Source of the DNA: Mesobacillus persicus
GTDB taxonomy: Bacteria > Bacillota > Bacilli > Bacillales > Cytobacillaceae
Direction: 5' to 3'
NCBI RefSeq assembly: GCF_900109925.1
Contig: NZ_FOBW01000018.1
Span: 1-64,000 of the forward strand
DNA length: 64,000 nucleotides
In this document: positions 35,646 through 43,774 of the stretch, one piece after another
Numbering within the stretch: position 1 is the stretch's first letter
Layout: each line of letters starts with the position of its first letter
Translations under genes and position numbers: made by a program
Notes under the pieces: generated by a model
The model's database searches: none
Seen by the model: only the letters and a program-made list of their open reading frames with translations
Told to the model about the DNA's origin: nothing

Positions 35646-36671
35646 ATGGTAATGATTAATACGGTTACAGGACAAGTTAATTCTTCAGAATTGGGTTTAA
35701 CATTGATTCATGAGCATATGCGTGTGCGCTCTGAGTCTGTATTTGTCCAATTCCCCCATTTATATGATGAAGAGAAAGAATTTGCGAAAGCAGTAGCGCA
35801 AGTGAACAAGGTTAAAGCTCTTGGTGTGAAAACGATTTGCGACCCAACAGTGATGGAGCTTGGCCGTGACATCCGTTTTATTGAACGAGTCTCTCGTGAA
35901 ACGGGAGTGCAAATCATTGCCGCAACTGGAATCTACTCCTACCATTACATCCCGCCTCATTTTCAAAATCGTGATATTGACTATATGGCTGATCTATTTG
36001 TCCATGATATTGAAGTTGGCATCCAAAACACTTCGATTAAGGCAGGCTTTTTAAAATGCGCTGCAGATGCGCAGGGAATCACACCTGATGTTGAAAAAGT
36101 CATTCGCGCTGCAGCCCGTGCGCATAAGAAAACCGGAGTTCCAATTATGACTCATTCCCACCCCGGGGCAGGAACAGGCTTAAATCAGCTTGAAATCCTC
36201 ACAGAAGAAGGCGTTGATCCAAGCAGAATTCTCATCGGTCACACCGGTGATACCGACAATATGGAATATATCCTAAGAGTCCTAGAATACGGATCTTTTA
36301 TTGGTATGGACCGTTATGGCCTAACAAGTGAGTGTTCAACGGAAAACCGAAACACAACCGTGATTGAACTTGCGAAAAAAGGATATGCTGACCGCATGTT
36401 CTTATCCCAAGACCATTGTTGCTCAATCGATTGGTACCCTGAGGAAGTTCCAGGACTCATGTTCCCAAAATGGACAATGAGTTTTGTATTAGAAGAAATC
36501 ATTCCAGAGTTAAGAACTAGCGGGGTCACAGAGGAACAAATCAACCTAATGATGGTGGAGAACGCCCGCCATTGGTTCGAAGGAAACAACCAATCAACCA
36601 ATCTCTCCAACACCAAAATCGGGGGCGTGGAGTTTGGTATACCAAGTAGAAAGCAGCACGAAAGCAACTAG
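35646..36671 (+). CDS. phosphotriesterase-family amidohydrolase (lactonase-like)
   Basis: This 341-residue TIM-barrel metal hydrolase is of the phosphotriesterase family. Metal ligands are visible: HEH near the start (LIHEHM), the bridging carboxylated Lys in SIKAGFLKCA, His in MTHSHPG, His in IGHTGD and the catalytic Asp in LSQDHC. Family members hydrolyse lactones, including acyl-homoserine lactones, or phosphotriesters; the natural role is usually lactone or sugar-derivative hydrolysis. The ATG at 35646 follows AAAGGAG. The promoter carries a perfect cre box. It is followed, after a terminator, by an acyl-CoA ligase gene with the same cre arrangement, which suggests joint catabolite-repressed use of an organic acid or lactone. 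Confidence 0.9.
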   Translation: MVMINTVTGQVNSSELGLTLIHEHMRVRSESVFVQFPHLYDEEKEFAKAVAQVNKVKALGVKTICDPTVMELGRDIRFIERVSRETGVQIIAATGIYSYHYIPPHFQNRDIDYMADLFVHDIEVGIQNTSIKAGFLKCAADAQGITPDVEKVIRAAARAHKKTGVPIMTHSHPGAGTGLNQLEILTEEGVDPSRILIGHTGDTDNMEYILRVLEYGSFIGMDRYGLTSECSTENRNTTVIELAKKGYADRMFLSQDHCCSIDWYPEEVPGLMFPKWTMSFVLEEIIPELRTSGVTEEQINLMMVENARHWFEGNNQSTNLSNTKIGGVEFGIPSRKQHESN

Positions 36672-36679
36672 GCTATAAA

Positions 36680-36731
36680 GCTATCAGAAATGGCGACGAT
36701 TTAACACGTCATTTTTGATAGCAATTTTTTT
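36680..36731 (+). terminator. terminator of the phosphotriesterase gene
   Basis: GCTATCAGAAATG and CATTTTTGATAGC form a long imperfect stem followed by TTTTTTT. Confidence 0.85.
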
Positions 36732-36843
36732 AGAGTTAGCACTTCCCTAAAACGAAATTTAACAACTAGCCTTCCTTCTTTATAATTAATTGACTTAATT
36801 TAACGCACAGTGGAATATTATGGTATCAACGAACTATCTATAA

Positions 36844-36873
36844 TTGTAAGCGATTACATCTATTTGTTATAAT
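36844..36873 (+). promoter_or_regulatory. promoter with overlapping cre box, upstream of the acyl-CoA ligase gene
   Basis: TTGTAAGCGATTACA (36844-36858) fits the cre consensus at every fixed position. TTGTAA doubles as the -35, and TATAAT (36868-36873) lies 18 bp further. The layout is the same as at the preceding gene. Confidence 0.8.
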
Positions 36874-36904
36874 CTCTTAATCTCTATAATGGTGGTGTTA
36901 CTTT

Positions 36905-38578
36905 ATGTTTACAAGACATTTTGAGTATTGGCCAAAGCGGTTGCCGAAATCGTTACCTATTCCTGAAACAACGATTTACGACAATTTAGAGACAACTACA
37001 AAACGGTATCCGAATAAAACAGCGATCGTCTTTTATGGCACGGAAATCACTTATAAACAGCTCGATACCGAAGTAACGAAGCTCGCTGGGTACTTGCAGA
37101 AGGAACTTGGTGTTTCCAAAGGGGATCGAGTTGTACTCTACATGCAAAATTCTCCTCAGTACATCATTAGCTTTTACGCGATTTTACGAGCGGATGCTGT
37201 CGTGGTCCCGATTAATCCGATGAATGTAAAAGACGAAGTCGCGTTTTATTTATCGGATTGTGACGCAAAAGTTGCACTGGCGGGTCAAGAGTTAATCGCT
37301 GAAATTGAACCATGTCTTGAGAATACACCACTTACCAACATTGTCGTTGCCGCCTATTCGGACTATGCGCAAAAGGAAGTGGATTATTCGGTCCCTCCTG
37401 CGGTTGCAGCTGCTAAAGAAACCTTTGCCTCAACAAGCATCATTGACTGGAATGATGCGTTATCAGCAGGCGTCGAGCCGAGCCCAAGCCAAGCGAAGTC
37501 CGACGATTTATGTTGTTTGCCATATACATCCGGAACAACAGGGAAACCAAAAGGCTGCATGCATACACATAAAACCTTACAGGCTACGCTTTTAGGCGGA
37601 ATTGTTTGGGCACATTCTTCCCCTGCTGATATTGGCTTGTCCACATTACCGCTATATCATGTAACCGGTCTACAGCATAACATGAATGGACCAATTTACT
37701 TAGGAGCTACCATGGTGGTGATGACCCGCTGGGATCGCGATGTGGCCTTAACCTTAATCGAACGTTATGGGGTAACAAGGTGGACGAATATTTCGACGAT
37801 GGTGGTTGATTTCTTGGCGAATCCTAAATTAAAAAAGGAGGCCATTTCATCTCTCAAAATGATTGGCGGCGGCGGTGCTCCCCTTCCTGAAGCTGTTGGC
37901 GAGAAGCTTTTTGATCTAACAGGACTCCGGTATGTCGAAGGATATGGATTAACTGAAACGATGTCACAAATCCACCAAAACCCGCTTGAGCGAGCAAAGC
38001 TTCAGTGCTTAGGGATGCCCCAATTCGATGTCGATGCAAGAATCGTCGACCCGGTTACCTTAAAAGAGCTAGGTCCAAATGAAGAAGGCGAAATCATTTG
38101 CACTGGAGAACAAGTTTTCAAAGGATATTGGAACCGACCTGATGAAACCAGAGGTGCCTTTGTTACCTTAGATGGAAAGGAATTTTTCAGAACAGGCGAC
38201 ATTGCCCGCTATGATGTGGAAGGTTATTTCTTCTTAGTCGATCGCGTCAAGCGAATGATCAATGCCTCTGGCTTCAAAGTATGGCCAGCCGAAGTCGAAA
38301 TGACCTTGTATAAACATCCATCCGTTCAGAATGCCTGTGTTATCGGGGTACCGGATGAAAGACGCGGAGAAACTGTAAAAGCATTTATCGTCCTAAACGA
38401 CCAAGGCAAAGGAACATCCGAAGAGGAAATTATAGCTTGGTCAAAAGAACATATGGCAGCTTACAAAATCCCAAGAATCGTCCAATTCCTAGACGCACTC
38501 CCAGTATCAGGAAGCGGCAAAATCCTCTGGCGAAAGCTCCAAGAACAAGGGGACGGTTCTTCTGCTTCCTTGACTTAA
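36905..38578 (+). CDS. acyl-CoA synthetase (AMP-forming), fatty-acid-CoA ligase type
   Basis: This 557-residue ANL-superfamily enzyme activates a carboxylic acid to its CoA thioester through an acyl-adenylate. The P-loop YTSGTTGKPKGCMHTH is near residue 210, the A5 motif YGLTETMSQ near 345, the hinge YFFLVDRVKRMINASGFKVWP near 440, and the A10 lysine in PVSGSGKILWRKL near residue 540. Chain-length specificity is not predictable. The ATG follows GGTGGTG. The final residues GDGSSASLT are encoded by an R1 arm, so the native C-terminus was probably near LQEQ. A cre box overlaps its -35. The phosphotriesterase-like gene upstream is probably co-regulated. Confidence 0.9.
   Translation: MFTRHFEYWPKRLPKSLPIPETTIYDNLETTTKRYPNKTAIVFYGTEITYKQLDTEVTKLAGYLQKELGVSKGDRVVLYMQNSPQYIISFYAILRADAVVVPINPMNVKDEVAFYLSDCDAKVALAGQELIAEIEPCLENTPLTNIVVAAYSDYAQKEVDYSVPPAVAAAKETFASTSIIDWNDALSAGVEPSPSQAKSDDLCCLPYTSGTTGKPKGCMHTHKTLQATLLGGIVWAHSSPADIGLSTLPLYHVTGLQHNMNGPIYLGATMVVMTRWDRDVALTLIERYGVTRWTNISTMVVDFLANPKLKKEAISSLKMIGGGGAPLPEAVGEKLFDLTGLRYVEGYGLTETMSQIHQNPLERAKLQCLGMPQFDVDARIVDPVTLKELGPNEEGEIICTGEQVFKGYWNRPDETRGAFVTLDGKEFFRTGDIARYDVEGYFFLVDRVKRMINASGFKVWPAEVEMTLYKHPSVQNACVIGVPDERRGETVKAFIVLNDQGKGTSEEEIIAWSKEHMAAYKIPRIVQFLDALPVSGSGKILWRKLQEQGDGSSASLT
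38548..38572 (+). repeat. R1 repeat, copy 13 (single arm)
   Basis: One R1 arm with NN = TC forms the 3' end of the acyl-CoA ligase reading frame (GDGSSAS), with the stop codon six bases further on. Confidence 0.92.
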
Positions 38579-38618
38579 CAAAACACTGAATTATTGCGCT
38601 TCACCTCTTGCCTTATCA

Positions 38619-38665
38619 TAAAAAGAAAAGCATTGCTTCTCGTGGAGCAATGCTTTTCTTTTTAT
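38619..38665. terminator. bidirectional terminator
   Basis: AAAAAGAAAAGCATTGCT and AGCAATGCTTTTCTTTTT form a long symmetric hairpin between converging genes. Confidence 0.92.
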
Positions 38666-38711
38666 GTACAATTTTATAATCAGATAGATAAACTGAACCT
38701 GCCATTTTAAC

Positions 38712-39005
38712 TTACATGAAAATAGGAGGCACCCTGATAGGCTTTATGTCTATCTCCCTCCATACATCTCCAACAACATAAGGTTCATCTTTTAGCCATT
38801 GATCCAACTCTGCTCTAGATGGATAGTCCACAACCATCATAGAACCAATCATTTTTCCTTCTTCATCAAGAATCGCTCCAGCATATAAATGCCGTCCAGC
38901 TTTCACGTTTTCTTCCACTCCTTTTACATGTTCCTCCCTTACTGCTATTCTTCTTTCCAAAGCTTTTTCATCTGTGCCGTCATAAGCCATAATCATGAAT
39001 TGCAT
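38712..39005 (-). CDS. YciI-family protein
   Basis: This 97-residue small protein is of the YCII/ferredoxin-like fold family: MQFMIMAYDGTD at the start, RREEHVKGVEENVKAGRHLYAGAILDEEGKMIGSMMVVDYPSRAELDQWLKDEPYV-type core (several segments), and WREIDIKPIRV at the end. The core His and Asp may be catalytic, as in YciI-like dehydrochlorinases, but most members have no known role. ATG 39005 after GGGAGG is chosen; an upstream in-frame extension lacks a ribosome binding site. It is a single-gene unit. Confidence 0.85.
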   Translation of the reverse strand: MQFMIMAYDGTDEKALERRIAVREEHVKGVEENVKAGRHLYAGAILDEEGKMIGSMMVVDYPSRAELDQWLKDEPYVVGDVWREIDIKPIRVPPIFM

Positions 39006-39104
39006 ACTAGTATCCTCCCTATGTATTAATCTAATTACTATACACAATTATTCAACATAAATGATCAAACTCCTACCTGGCAATTCTAGGTTGTTTCTGT
39101 TGCT

Positions 39105-39133
39105 ACCTTTTAGGAGCGAAGAACCGTCACCAA
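39105..39133 (-). repeat. R1 repeat, copy 14 (single, decayed arm)
   Basis: TAGGAGCGAAGAACCGTCACC is an R1 arm in reverse sense (NN = TC) with several changes. It lies between the YciI-like and hydrolase genes. Confidence 0.65.
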
Positions 39134-39158
39134 CAATAAAAGCCGCCCGAAGGCAGCT
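39134..39158 (-). terminator. terminator of the alpha/beta hydrolase gene
   Basis: On the minus strand AGCTGCC-TTCG-GGCGGCT has a stable tetraloop and is followed by TTTTATTG. Confidence 0.75.
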
Positions 39159-39245
39159 AAGGTTTTGACCAAATTTAGAGTTAGGTACGTATTTTCAGAT
39201 GGTAGACCTCCAATTCTAGACATTTATATAACCGTTTGGTCTGTA

Positions 39246-40049
39246 CTAGGCAGAAAACACATTCGACGATTTCATAACATCTTCTAGTAAAAAGTCCAGT
39301 ACGACAGTATTGAATTCTTCTGCCTTTTCGATTTTTCCTACATGCCCCGCTTTTTTTATCATATGTAGCTTTGAGTTCGGGATTAGCTTATGCATCTGCT
39401 TTTGACAGAAGGTAGGCAAGATTTTATCGTTTTGACAAGCAATGATTAAAGTTGGAACATCAATCTTTTTCAGTGTTTCTCGGTAATCGATTTTGAGAGT
39501 GGCCTTCCAGGCTGGAAGAAAACCGTCTAGATGCTCCGACCAAGCTGGGATGACTTTTTGAACCGTTTCATCGCTATGATCATACAAGCAACTCAATGTC
39601 GCTTTCGATGTATACTGATTATACGTCATATTTTGATAGCGCTTTTCTCTTATGAATAATAAAAGTTTTTCAAGCCAGTTTGGTACATAAGAAATTGAGC
39701 TTGCGAGAATGAAAGACTTAACTTTTTCAGGATGAATTTGATAAATCTCTTGGGATACGATTCCGCCCATTGATAAACCGCAGATATGGGCCTCTTTTAT
39801 CCCTAAGTGATCCAGCAATCCTACAACATCCTTTGCAAATACATTGATGGTAATTTCCTCTCCCTCTGGACACTCCGTTTTCCCAAAGCCCCGTAAATCC
39901 GGGATAATTAAATCGAAATGCTCTGCTAACTCATGTTGAAACTTCCACCCTTCTTTTCGTTCGCCCAAACCATGAATAAGTACAAGTGGCTCCCCACTTC
40001 CCAATCGGTCATAGTGGAGATTGATCCCATTAACAAATGCCTGATACAA
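39246..40049 (-). CDS. alpha/beta hydrolase
   Basis: This 267-residue alpha/beta-hydrolase has an oxyanion region VLIHGLGERKEGW, DLRGFGKTECP, a nucleophile elbow CGLSMGGIVS, an Asp in IACQNDKILP and a His in KKAGHVGKIE. This order matches esterase, lactonase and 3-oxoadipate-enol-lactonase-like enzymes; the substrate is not defined. The TTG at 40049, placed 7 nt after GGGAGG, is the start. It is a single-gene unit with a terminator at 39134. A nucleotidyltransferase pseudogene lies immediately upstream. Confidence 0.85.
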   Translation of the reverse strand: MYQAFVNGINLHYDRLGSGEPLVLIHGLGERKEGWKFQHELAEHFDLIIPDLRGFGKTECPEGEEITINVFAKDVVGLLDHLGIKEAHICGLSMGGIVSQEIYQIHPEKVKSFILASSISYVPNWLEKLLLFIREKRYQNMTYNQYTSKATLSCLYDHSDETVQKVIPAWSEHLDGFLPAWKATLKIDYRETLKKIDVPTLIIACQNDKILPTFCQKQMHKLIPNSKLHMIKKAGHVGKIEKAEEFNTVVLDFLLEDVMKSSNVFSA

Positions 40050-40146
40050 ACAACCGCCTCCCTCGAATGAACTAGTTATCTATACCTACCATATAACATA
40101 GTATAAAAGTTTCATAGCAGGTATTCATAATTTTCGCAAATCAAGC

Positions 40147-40171
40147 AAGGGGACGGTTCTTATGCTTCCTA
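40147..40171 (+). repeat. R1 repeat, copy 15 (single arm)
   Basis: One R1 arm with NN = TA. Its end CCTAAAG provides, on the minus strand, the TAG stop of the nucleotidyltransferase remnant. Confidence 0.9.
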
Positions 40172-40424
40172 AAGTTCATCAAGCCAATGGTGTCCTCCAG
40201 GGAATTGCATTTTTAAAGAAAGATTTAGCCATTCCTTTTTCTTTGGGTAATAGGGAAGGGAGAAAGATTTGAAATTCTTAGAAATCCTTCTCTCGATGAT
40301 CCCCTATATAAAGAAGTTGGACTTCAGGTTTTAAATAGGGAATACCATCACTAGTTCTTAGAAAGATTGGGTTGTTCGCCCGTTTATGTTCAAGTTCACT
40401 TTTATTATAAAATTCAAACAAACA
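40169..40424 (-). pseudogene. 3' remnant of an aminoglycoside-type nucleotidyltransferase gene
   Basis: The minus strand from 40424 reads FEFYNKSELEHKRANNP, then FLRTSDGIPYLKPEVQLLYIG and DHREKDF, and then meets a TAA. In another frame the protein-like sequence goes on as LPYYPKKKEWLNLSLKMQ, FPGGHHWLDEL and a stop at 40169-40171. Together these match the C-terminal part of nucleotidyltransferase-domain proteins with the pattern PEVxLLYK...RxKDxxDF...LP...R.WL...L...P.HHWL..L. The N-terminal half with the catalytic GS..D motif is gone, and at least one frameshift is present. A terminator for the next gene begins right beside the truncated end. The remnant ends in an R1 arm. Confidence 0.65.
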
Positions 40425-40427
40425 CAA

Positions 40428-40452
40428 AGAAAAGGACCTTATTGGTGGTCCC
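40428..40452 (-). terminator. terminator of the 75-residue protein gene
   Basis: On the minus strand GGACC-ACCAATAA-GGTCC is followed by TTTTCTTTG. Confidence 0.7.
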
Positions 40453-40486
40453 TTCAGCCCATTTCATGATCATCAATCATAACGCA

Positions 40487-40714
40487 CTAGATTCGTTGTT
40501 CCACTTCTCTCCTTAGTACTTCAATCATCTCATCCGATAAATTCGCCGGCAGAGAGGTCTCTTTCTCAAAAATCCAACTATTCACCAATTCTAAATCTGC
40601 TTTTTTAAAGGTAATGCTATATCTTTTAGCATCATAAGCAAAATCAGCTGTTACGAATTCTTCCCCGTCAAATCCATCATCAATAATCATTTCTTTAATT
40701 TCATATGGGTTCAT
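40487..40714 (-). CDS. uncharacterised 75-residue acidic protein
   Basis: This small soluble protein has a mixed beta start (IIDDGFDGEEFVTADFAYDAKRYSITF in two segments) and a C-terminal helix LSDEMIEVLRREVEQRI. It has no Cys and no membrane segment. The ribosome binding site AGAAGGAGCGATATC before ATG is good, and a terminator follows, so it is a real single-gene unit. I do not recognise the family. It lies 75 bp downstream of the K+ channel gene on the same strand and could be read through from it. Confidence 0.7.
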   Translation of the reverse strand: MNPYEIKEMIIDDGFDGEEFVTADFAYDAKRYSITFKKADLELVNSWIFEKETSLPANLSDEMIEVLRREVEQRI

Positions 40715-40789
40715 GATATCGCTCCTTCTAACCGTTATGTATATAGCGTCTTCTAGATGCCTTTGTTTATTCTCTTTACGGGCTTGCTC

Positions 40790-41827
40790 CTAATCCACTC
40801 CCGCAATTTTCTTGTAGGACTCAGGACTACAAATCACATACAGTTCGGCATTAGTTGGGATGCGTTCTTCTAATTTGGTGAGAATATTGAAATCGTTGCC
40901 ATCAGAAATCAAGTTCGCCCCCACCTTCTTGAGCTCCTCGAAAGCATCGTTATAGGTCGTCCACCGATCGCAATTCTCAACTTTTCGAATATCCACTCCA
41001 CTTCTGCTGCTCAAAAGTTCCATAATCATTTTACTAGATCCTTTATCCACGGCAGCCTTTGCCATCATATCGGACAATGCCTCATCAGAAACGATGAACT
41101 CATCCACATTCGCATGCTTAAAATTAGAAATATGTTTATCTTTTAGAATTTCAACGATTGTATAAATCTCGGTTTTCATCTCAACTGCAAAACCTTCAAT
41201 AGCTGACACAATTAAAAGAGATTGTCCGTCAGCAGCAACTGAATTGACCTCATTATCTCTTGTAAAAACTAAAACAGCTCTAGCCGCAACAACATTCGCT
41301 TTCTGTAATGTCGCTTTGTCGGTAGGATCTCCTTGTATGTAAGAGAACCTTTCGTGTTCAAAGGGCGCATTTTTTAATGAGTCAATGACAAGAATCTTTG
41401 CCTGCTGATCAATTTCTAGCAATTCATTCATTGTATGTTTCGACTTATTTGACCAGCCAATGATGACATAATGACCCTTGCCCTTAAACCTCAATTTCCC
41501 TTCCTCCTTCAACCTCCGATAAATCCCAAAACTCTCAACAATCTTGCCGATGACAATCCCAATCAAGCCAATCCCTATTAAGTATAAAAGCAACCCAAAA
41601 ATCCGCCCGATTATTGTGTGGGGGACATAATCACCATAACCTGTTGTGGTAACCGTCGTCATCACAAACCAGAAGCCAACAAAGGCGTTCGGAAATGTTT
41701 CAGGTTCTAACCAATGGATGATAAAAGAACTACTAATTAAAAAAAGGATCGTTACAATCAATAAAGTATATTTTTTGATCCGTACGGTCATTTTCATAAT
41801 TTCGAACATAAACAGTATCGTTAACAT
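40790..41827 (-). CDS. yugO: two-TM potassium channel with RCK domain (YugO-like)
   Basis: This 345-residue K+ channel subunit has two membrane helices (residues 20-40 and 73-95) around a pore loop with the filter TTTGYGD (G63-Y-G-D66). It is followed by an RCK/TrkA-N domain (from about 115; HYVIIGWSNKSKHTM with the Rossmann glycine partly changed) and a C-terminal domain. Length matches Bacillus subtilis YugO, which carries K+ waves in biofilm signalling. The ATG follows AGGAGGTCCCGG. It is a single-gene or two-gene unit. Gating ligands (Ca2+, nucleotide) are not evident from sequence. Confidence 0.9.
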   Translation of the reverse strand: MLTILFMFEIMKMTVRIKKYTLLIVTILFLISSSFIIHWLEPETFPNAFVGFWFVMTTVTTTGYGDYVPHTIIGRIFGLLLYLIGIGLIGIVIGKIVESFGIYRRLKEEGKLRFKGKGHYVIIGWSNKSKHTMNELLEIDQQAKILVIDSLKNAPFEHERFSYIQGDPTDKATLQKANVVAARAVLVFTRDNEVNSVAADGQSLLIVSAIEGFAVEMKTEIYTIVEILKDKHISNFKHANVDEFIVSDEALSDMMAKAAVDKGSSKMIMELLSSRSGVDIRKVENCDRWTTYNDAFEELKKVGANLISDGNDFNILTKLEERIPTNAELYVICSPESYKKIAGVD

Positions 41828-41999
41828 CCGGGACCTCCTGAAAAACCTTCATTCTATATTTGTTCCCGATGACTTTAAAATATATTTAGCAGAGGTATCA
41901 GATCTATGGCTCACCAAACGATTTTAATTTTTATTAAATACCCCTCTCAGAATGTATATTTTCTCCCCTTTTTGGGGATTAATCGAAGAGATAAAAGCT

Positions 42000-42461
42000 A
42001 TGAAAAGGATGAGTAACTTGACTGTTAAAAATAAAAATTTATTTATCTCAGGATTTATTTTAGGACTAGGAATATTAGGGGCCGTAGATGGAATTGTTTT
42101 TCATCAGCTGTTGCAATGGCATCACATGGTTCTGAGTCCGAATATTCAATTTGAAATTATTACAGATGGTATTTTTACAGCTGCCTTTTCAGCTTTGCTT
42201 ATTTGGGGTGGAATGAAAATATTTCGAGATGCCAGAAGAAATGAATTGGGTGATAAATGGAGAATTTTTCTTGGCGGAATCTTCATGGGTGGCGGAACCT
42301 TTAATCTTGTAGAAGGAATCGTTAATCATCATATCCTCCAAGTCCATCGTGTCCGACCATTAGCCGAAAATCCATTATTGTATGATTTAGCGTTTTTAGC
42401 CATTGGACTGTTATTGCTGTTTATTGGTTATATGATGAAAAGACAGGAAAAAACCGCATAA
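42000..42461 (+). CDS. DUF2243 family membrane protein
   Basis: This 153-residue protein has four membrane helices. Helices 1 and 3 carry histidine-rich ends: GAVDGIVFHQLLQWHHM and LVEGIVNHHILQVHRV. This repeated G-x-V/I-x-G-I-V-x-H-x2-L-Q-x-H pattern is the mark of DUF2243 and could form a metal or haem site. ATG 42000 is chosen; the frame upstream lacks a ribosome binding site, and a GAAGAG sits about 9 nt before. It is followed 24 bp later by a membrane-anchored exported protein, and the two are probably co-transcribed. A terminator closes the unit. A metal-related role is inference only. Confidence 0.85.
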   Translation: MKRMSNLTVKNKNLFISGFILGLGILGAVDGIVFHQLLQWHHMVLSPNIQFEIITDGIFTAAFSALLIWGGMKIFRDARRNELGDKWRIFLGGIFMGGGTFNLVEGIVNHHILQVHRVRPLAENPLLYDLAFLAIGLLLLFIGYMMKRQEKTA

Positions 42462-42485
42462 AATCAATTAAAGTGGGGCTTTTAC

Positions 42486-42971
42486 ATGCAAAAGTTAACA
42501 AGTTTTCTTAGTTTCATGCTACTCTTTTTAGGATTCTTTTTTTATTTTATTAACCAAAATTCACATAACCATCCTGCCAATGCTGAAAAGGCCCATCTAA
42601 ACCATGAGGTTGTCGAGATTCCTGAAGGTTATAGAATCCCTTCCGTAAAAACAACGGTTACACAAGACCTCTCTGGCACTTGGCTTTTGAAAGTAGAGAC
42701 CAATGATTTCAAATTCACTCCAGAAAAAGTAGGGGAGAATTCTCCAAGTTATAATGAAGGTCATGCCCATTTATACATCAATGGTGAAAAAATCAACCGG
42801 CTATATGGTCAATATTATAACTTAGGTACACTTAAGTCAGGTATAAACGAAATTAAAGTAACGCTCCATTCCAATAATCACGGTGCCTTAGTGTATAAAG
42901 CAAAAGCGATTGAAGATACGACGATTGTAGAAGTTCCTTCTGAGACGATGAAGAACGGGACTTTGAATTAA
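42486..42971 (+). CDS. exported His-containing protein paired with the DUF2243 protein
   Basis: This 161-residue protein has one N-terminal hydrophobic anchor (residues 5-23) and an extracytoplasmic part beginning with the histidine-rich NQNSHNHPANAEKAHLNHE. The body (residues 45-145) reads as a beta-sandwich: TWLLKVETNDFKFTPEKVG, EGHAHLYINGEKINRLYGQYY and INEIKVTLHSNNHGALVY. The last stretch recalls cupredoxin-like or copper-handling domains without the full type 1 copper ligand set. Next to DUF2243 it suggests a two-gene metal-handling unit, unproven. The ATG follows GTGGGG and lies 24 bp after the upstream stop. Confidence 0.8.
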   Translation: MQKLTSFLSFMLLFLGFFFYFINQNSHNHPANAEKAHLNHEVVEIPEGYRIPSVKTTVTQDLSGTWLLKVETNDFKFTPEKVGENSPSYNEGHAHLYINGEKINRLYGQYYNLGTLKSGINEIKVTLHSNNHGALVYKAKAIEDTTIVEVPSETMKNGTLN

Positions 42972-42986
42972 GGAGAAAAAGCATAA

Positions 42987-43022
42987 AAAAGCGCATGGGG
43001 CGTGTTTTAACCCATGCGTCTT
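42987..43022. terminator. bidirectional terminator
   Basis: GCGCATGGG (42991-42999) pairs with CCCATGCGT (43011-43019), with an A-run before it. It serves the DUF2243 unit and the converging hydroxylase gene. Confidence 0.88.
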
Positions 43023-43120
43023 TGTGCTTTCTATTATGAACTTAGTTACCACTAAGCTAATCTATAATCATTGATTGAAGACAGAATCATAATCACTTAG
43101 AGCTAATTTACAAGTTTCTT

Positions 43121-43774
43121 TTAGTTTGCTCTTTGTCTTCTCATCCATTGTGTTGCCGCCCATTTATCTCCAATAATAACTGGCGCCCCACCATGTAACG
43201 TTAAATCATTTAGCATTTGGTCGTTGTAGAAGTATTCAAAATACACGGCCATGCCTTTTTGTGGTGAAACCGATAAATTCAGTTTCGGAAAGTACGTTTC
43301 TCCCCCAAGCTCCACATCGTTTAGATACATAACAAGTGTGCTAATTCTAGGGTTACTTACAGGTCTCGCTCCTGAGAAAAAGTCAAAATGAGCCTTATAC
43401 TCTTGACCAATTTGATATTTAAGAATTTGGAGACCTTCTCCATGTTCCACCGGTATATTCATGATAGTAGAAATTCTTTTTTCCACTCTAGTAACAACCT
43501 CATGTTCCCCTTCTTGAAAAAACATGCTGCTACTTGTTCTAAGTTCATCGATTTCACGACTACTCCCGATTTTCGAACGCTGTATTCGATCTTTTGACAA
43601 TTGAATTAACTCATCACATTCTTCATGACTTAAAACATTTCCTAAAATAACGATAAGGGGTTCCTCTAACCTAGCAATAATGTTTATCTCTCGGTCCTCT
43701 GTAATAATTTTATTGCCAATGTGATTAAAAATTGTTGGTTCCTTCATCGTTAATTCTTTTGCATCCATTGTCAA
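43121..43774 (-). CDS. 2-oxoglutarate/Fe(II) dioxygenase, prolyl 4-hydroxylase-like
   Basis: This 217-residue protein matches the prolyl 4-hydroxylase alpha-like fold. Fe ligands are H129 and D131 (YKAHFDFF) and H194 (LTLHGGAPV), with the 2-oxoglutarate-binding K204 (GDKWAATQW). The double-stranded beta-helix segments RISTLVMYLNDVELGGETYFP and KGMAVYFEYF are complete. Similar Bacillus anthracis enzymes hydroxylate proline in collagen-like or elongation-factor peptides; the target here is unknown. Start TTG 43774, about 10 nt after AGAGG, is preferred; ATG 43768 is possible. It is a single-gene unit. Confidence 0.88.
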   Translation of the reverse strand: MTMDAKELTMKEPTIFNHIGNKIITEDREINIIARLEEPLIVILGNVLSHEECDELIQLSKDRIQRSKIGSSREIDELRTSSSMFFQEGEHEVVTRVEKRISTIMNIPVEHGEGLQILKYQIGQEYKAHFDFFSGARPVSNPRISTLVMYLNDVELGGETYFPKLNLSVSPQKGMAVYFEYFYNDQMLNDLTLHGGAPVIIGDKWAATQWMRRQRAN

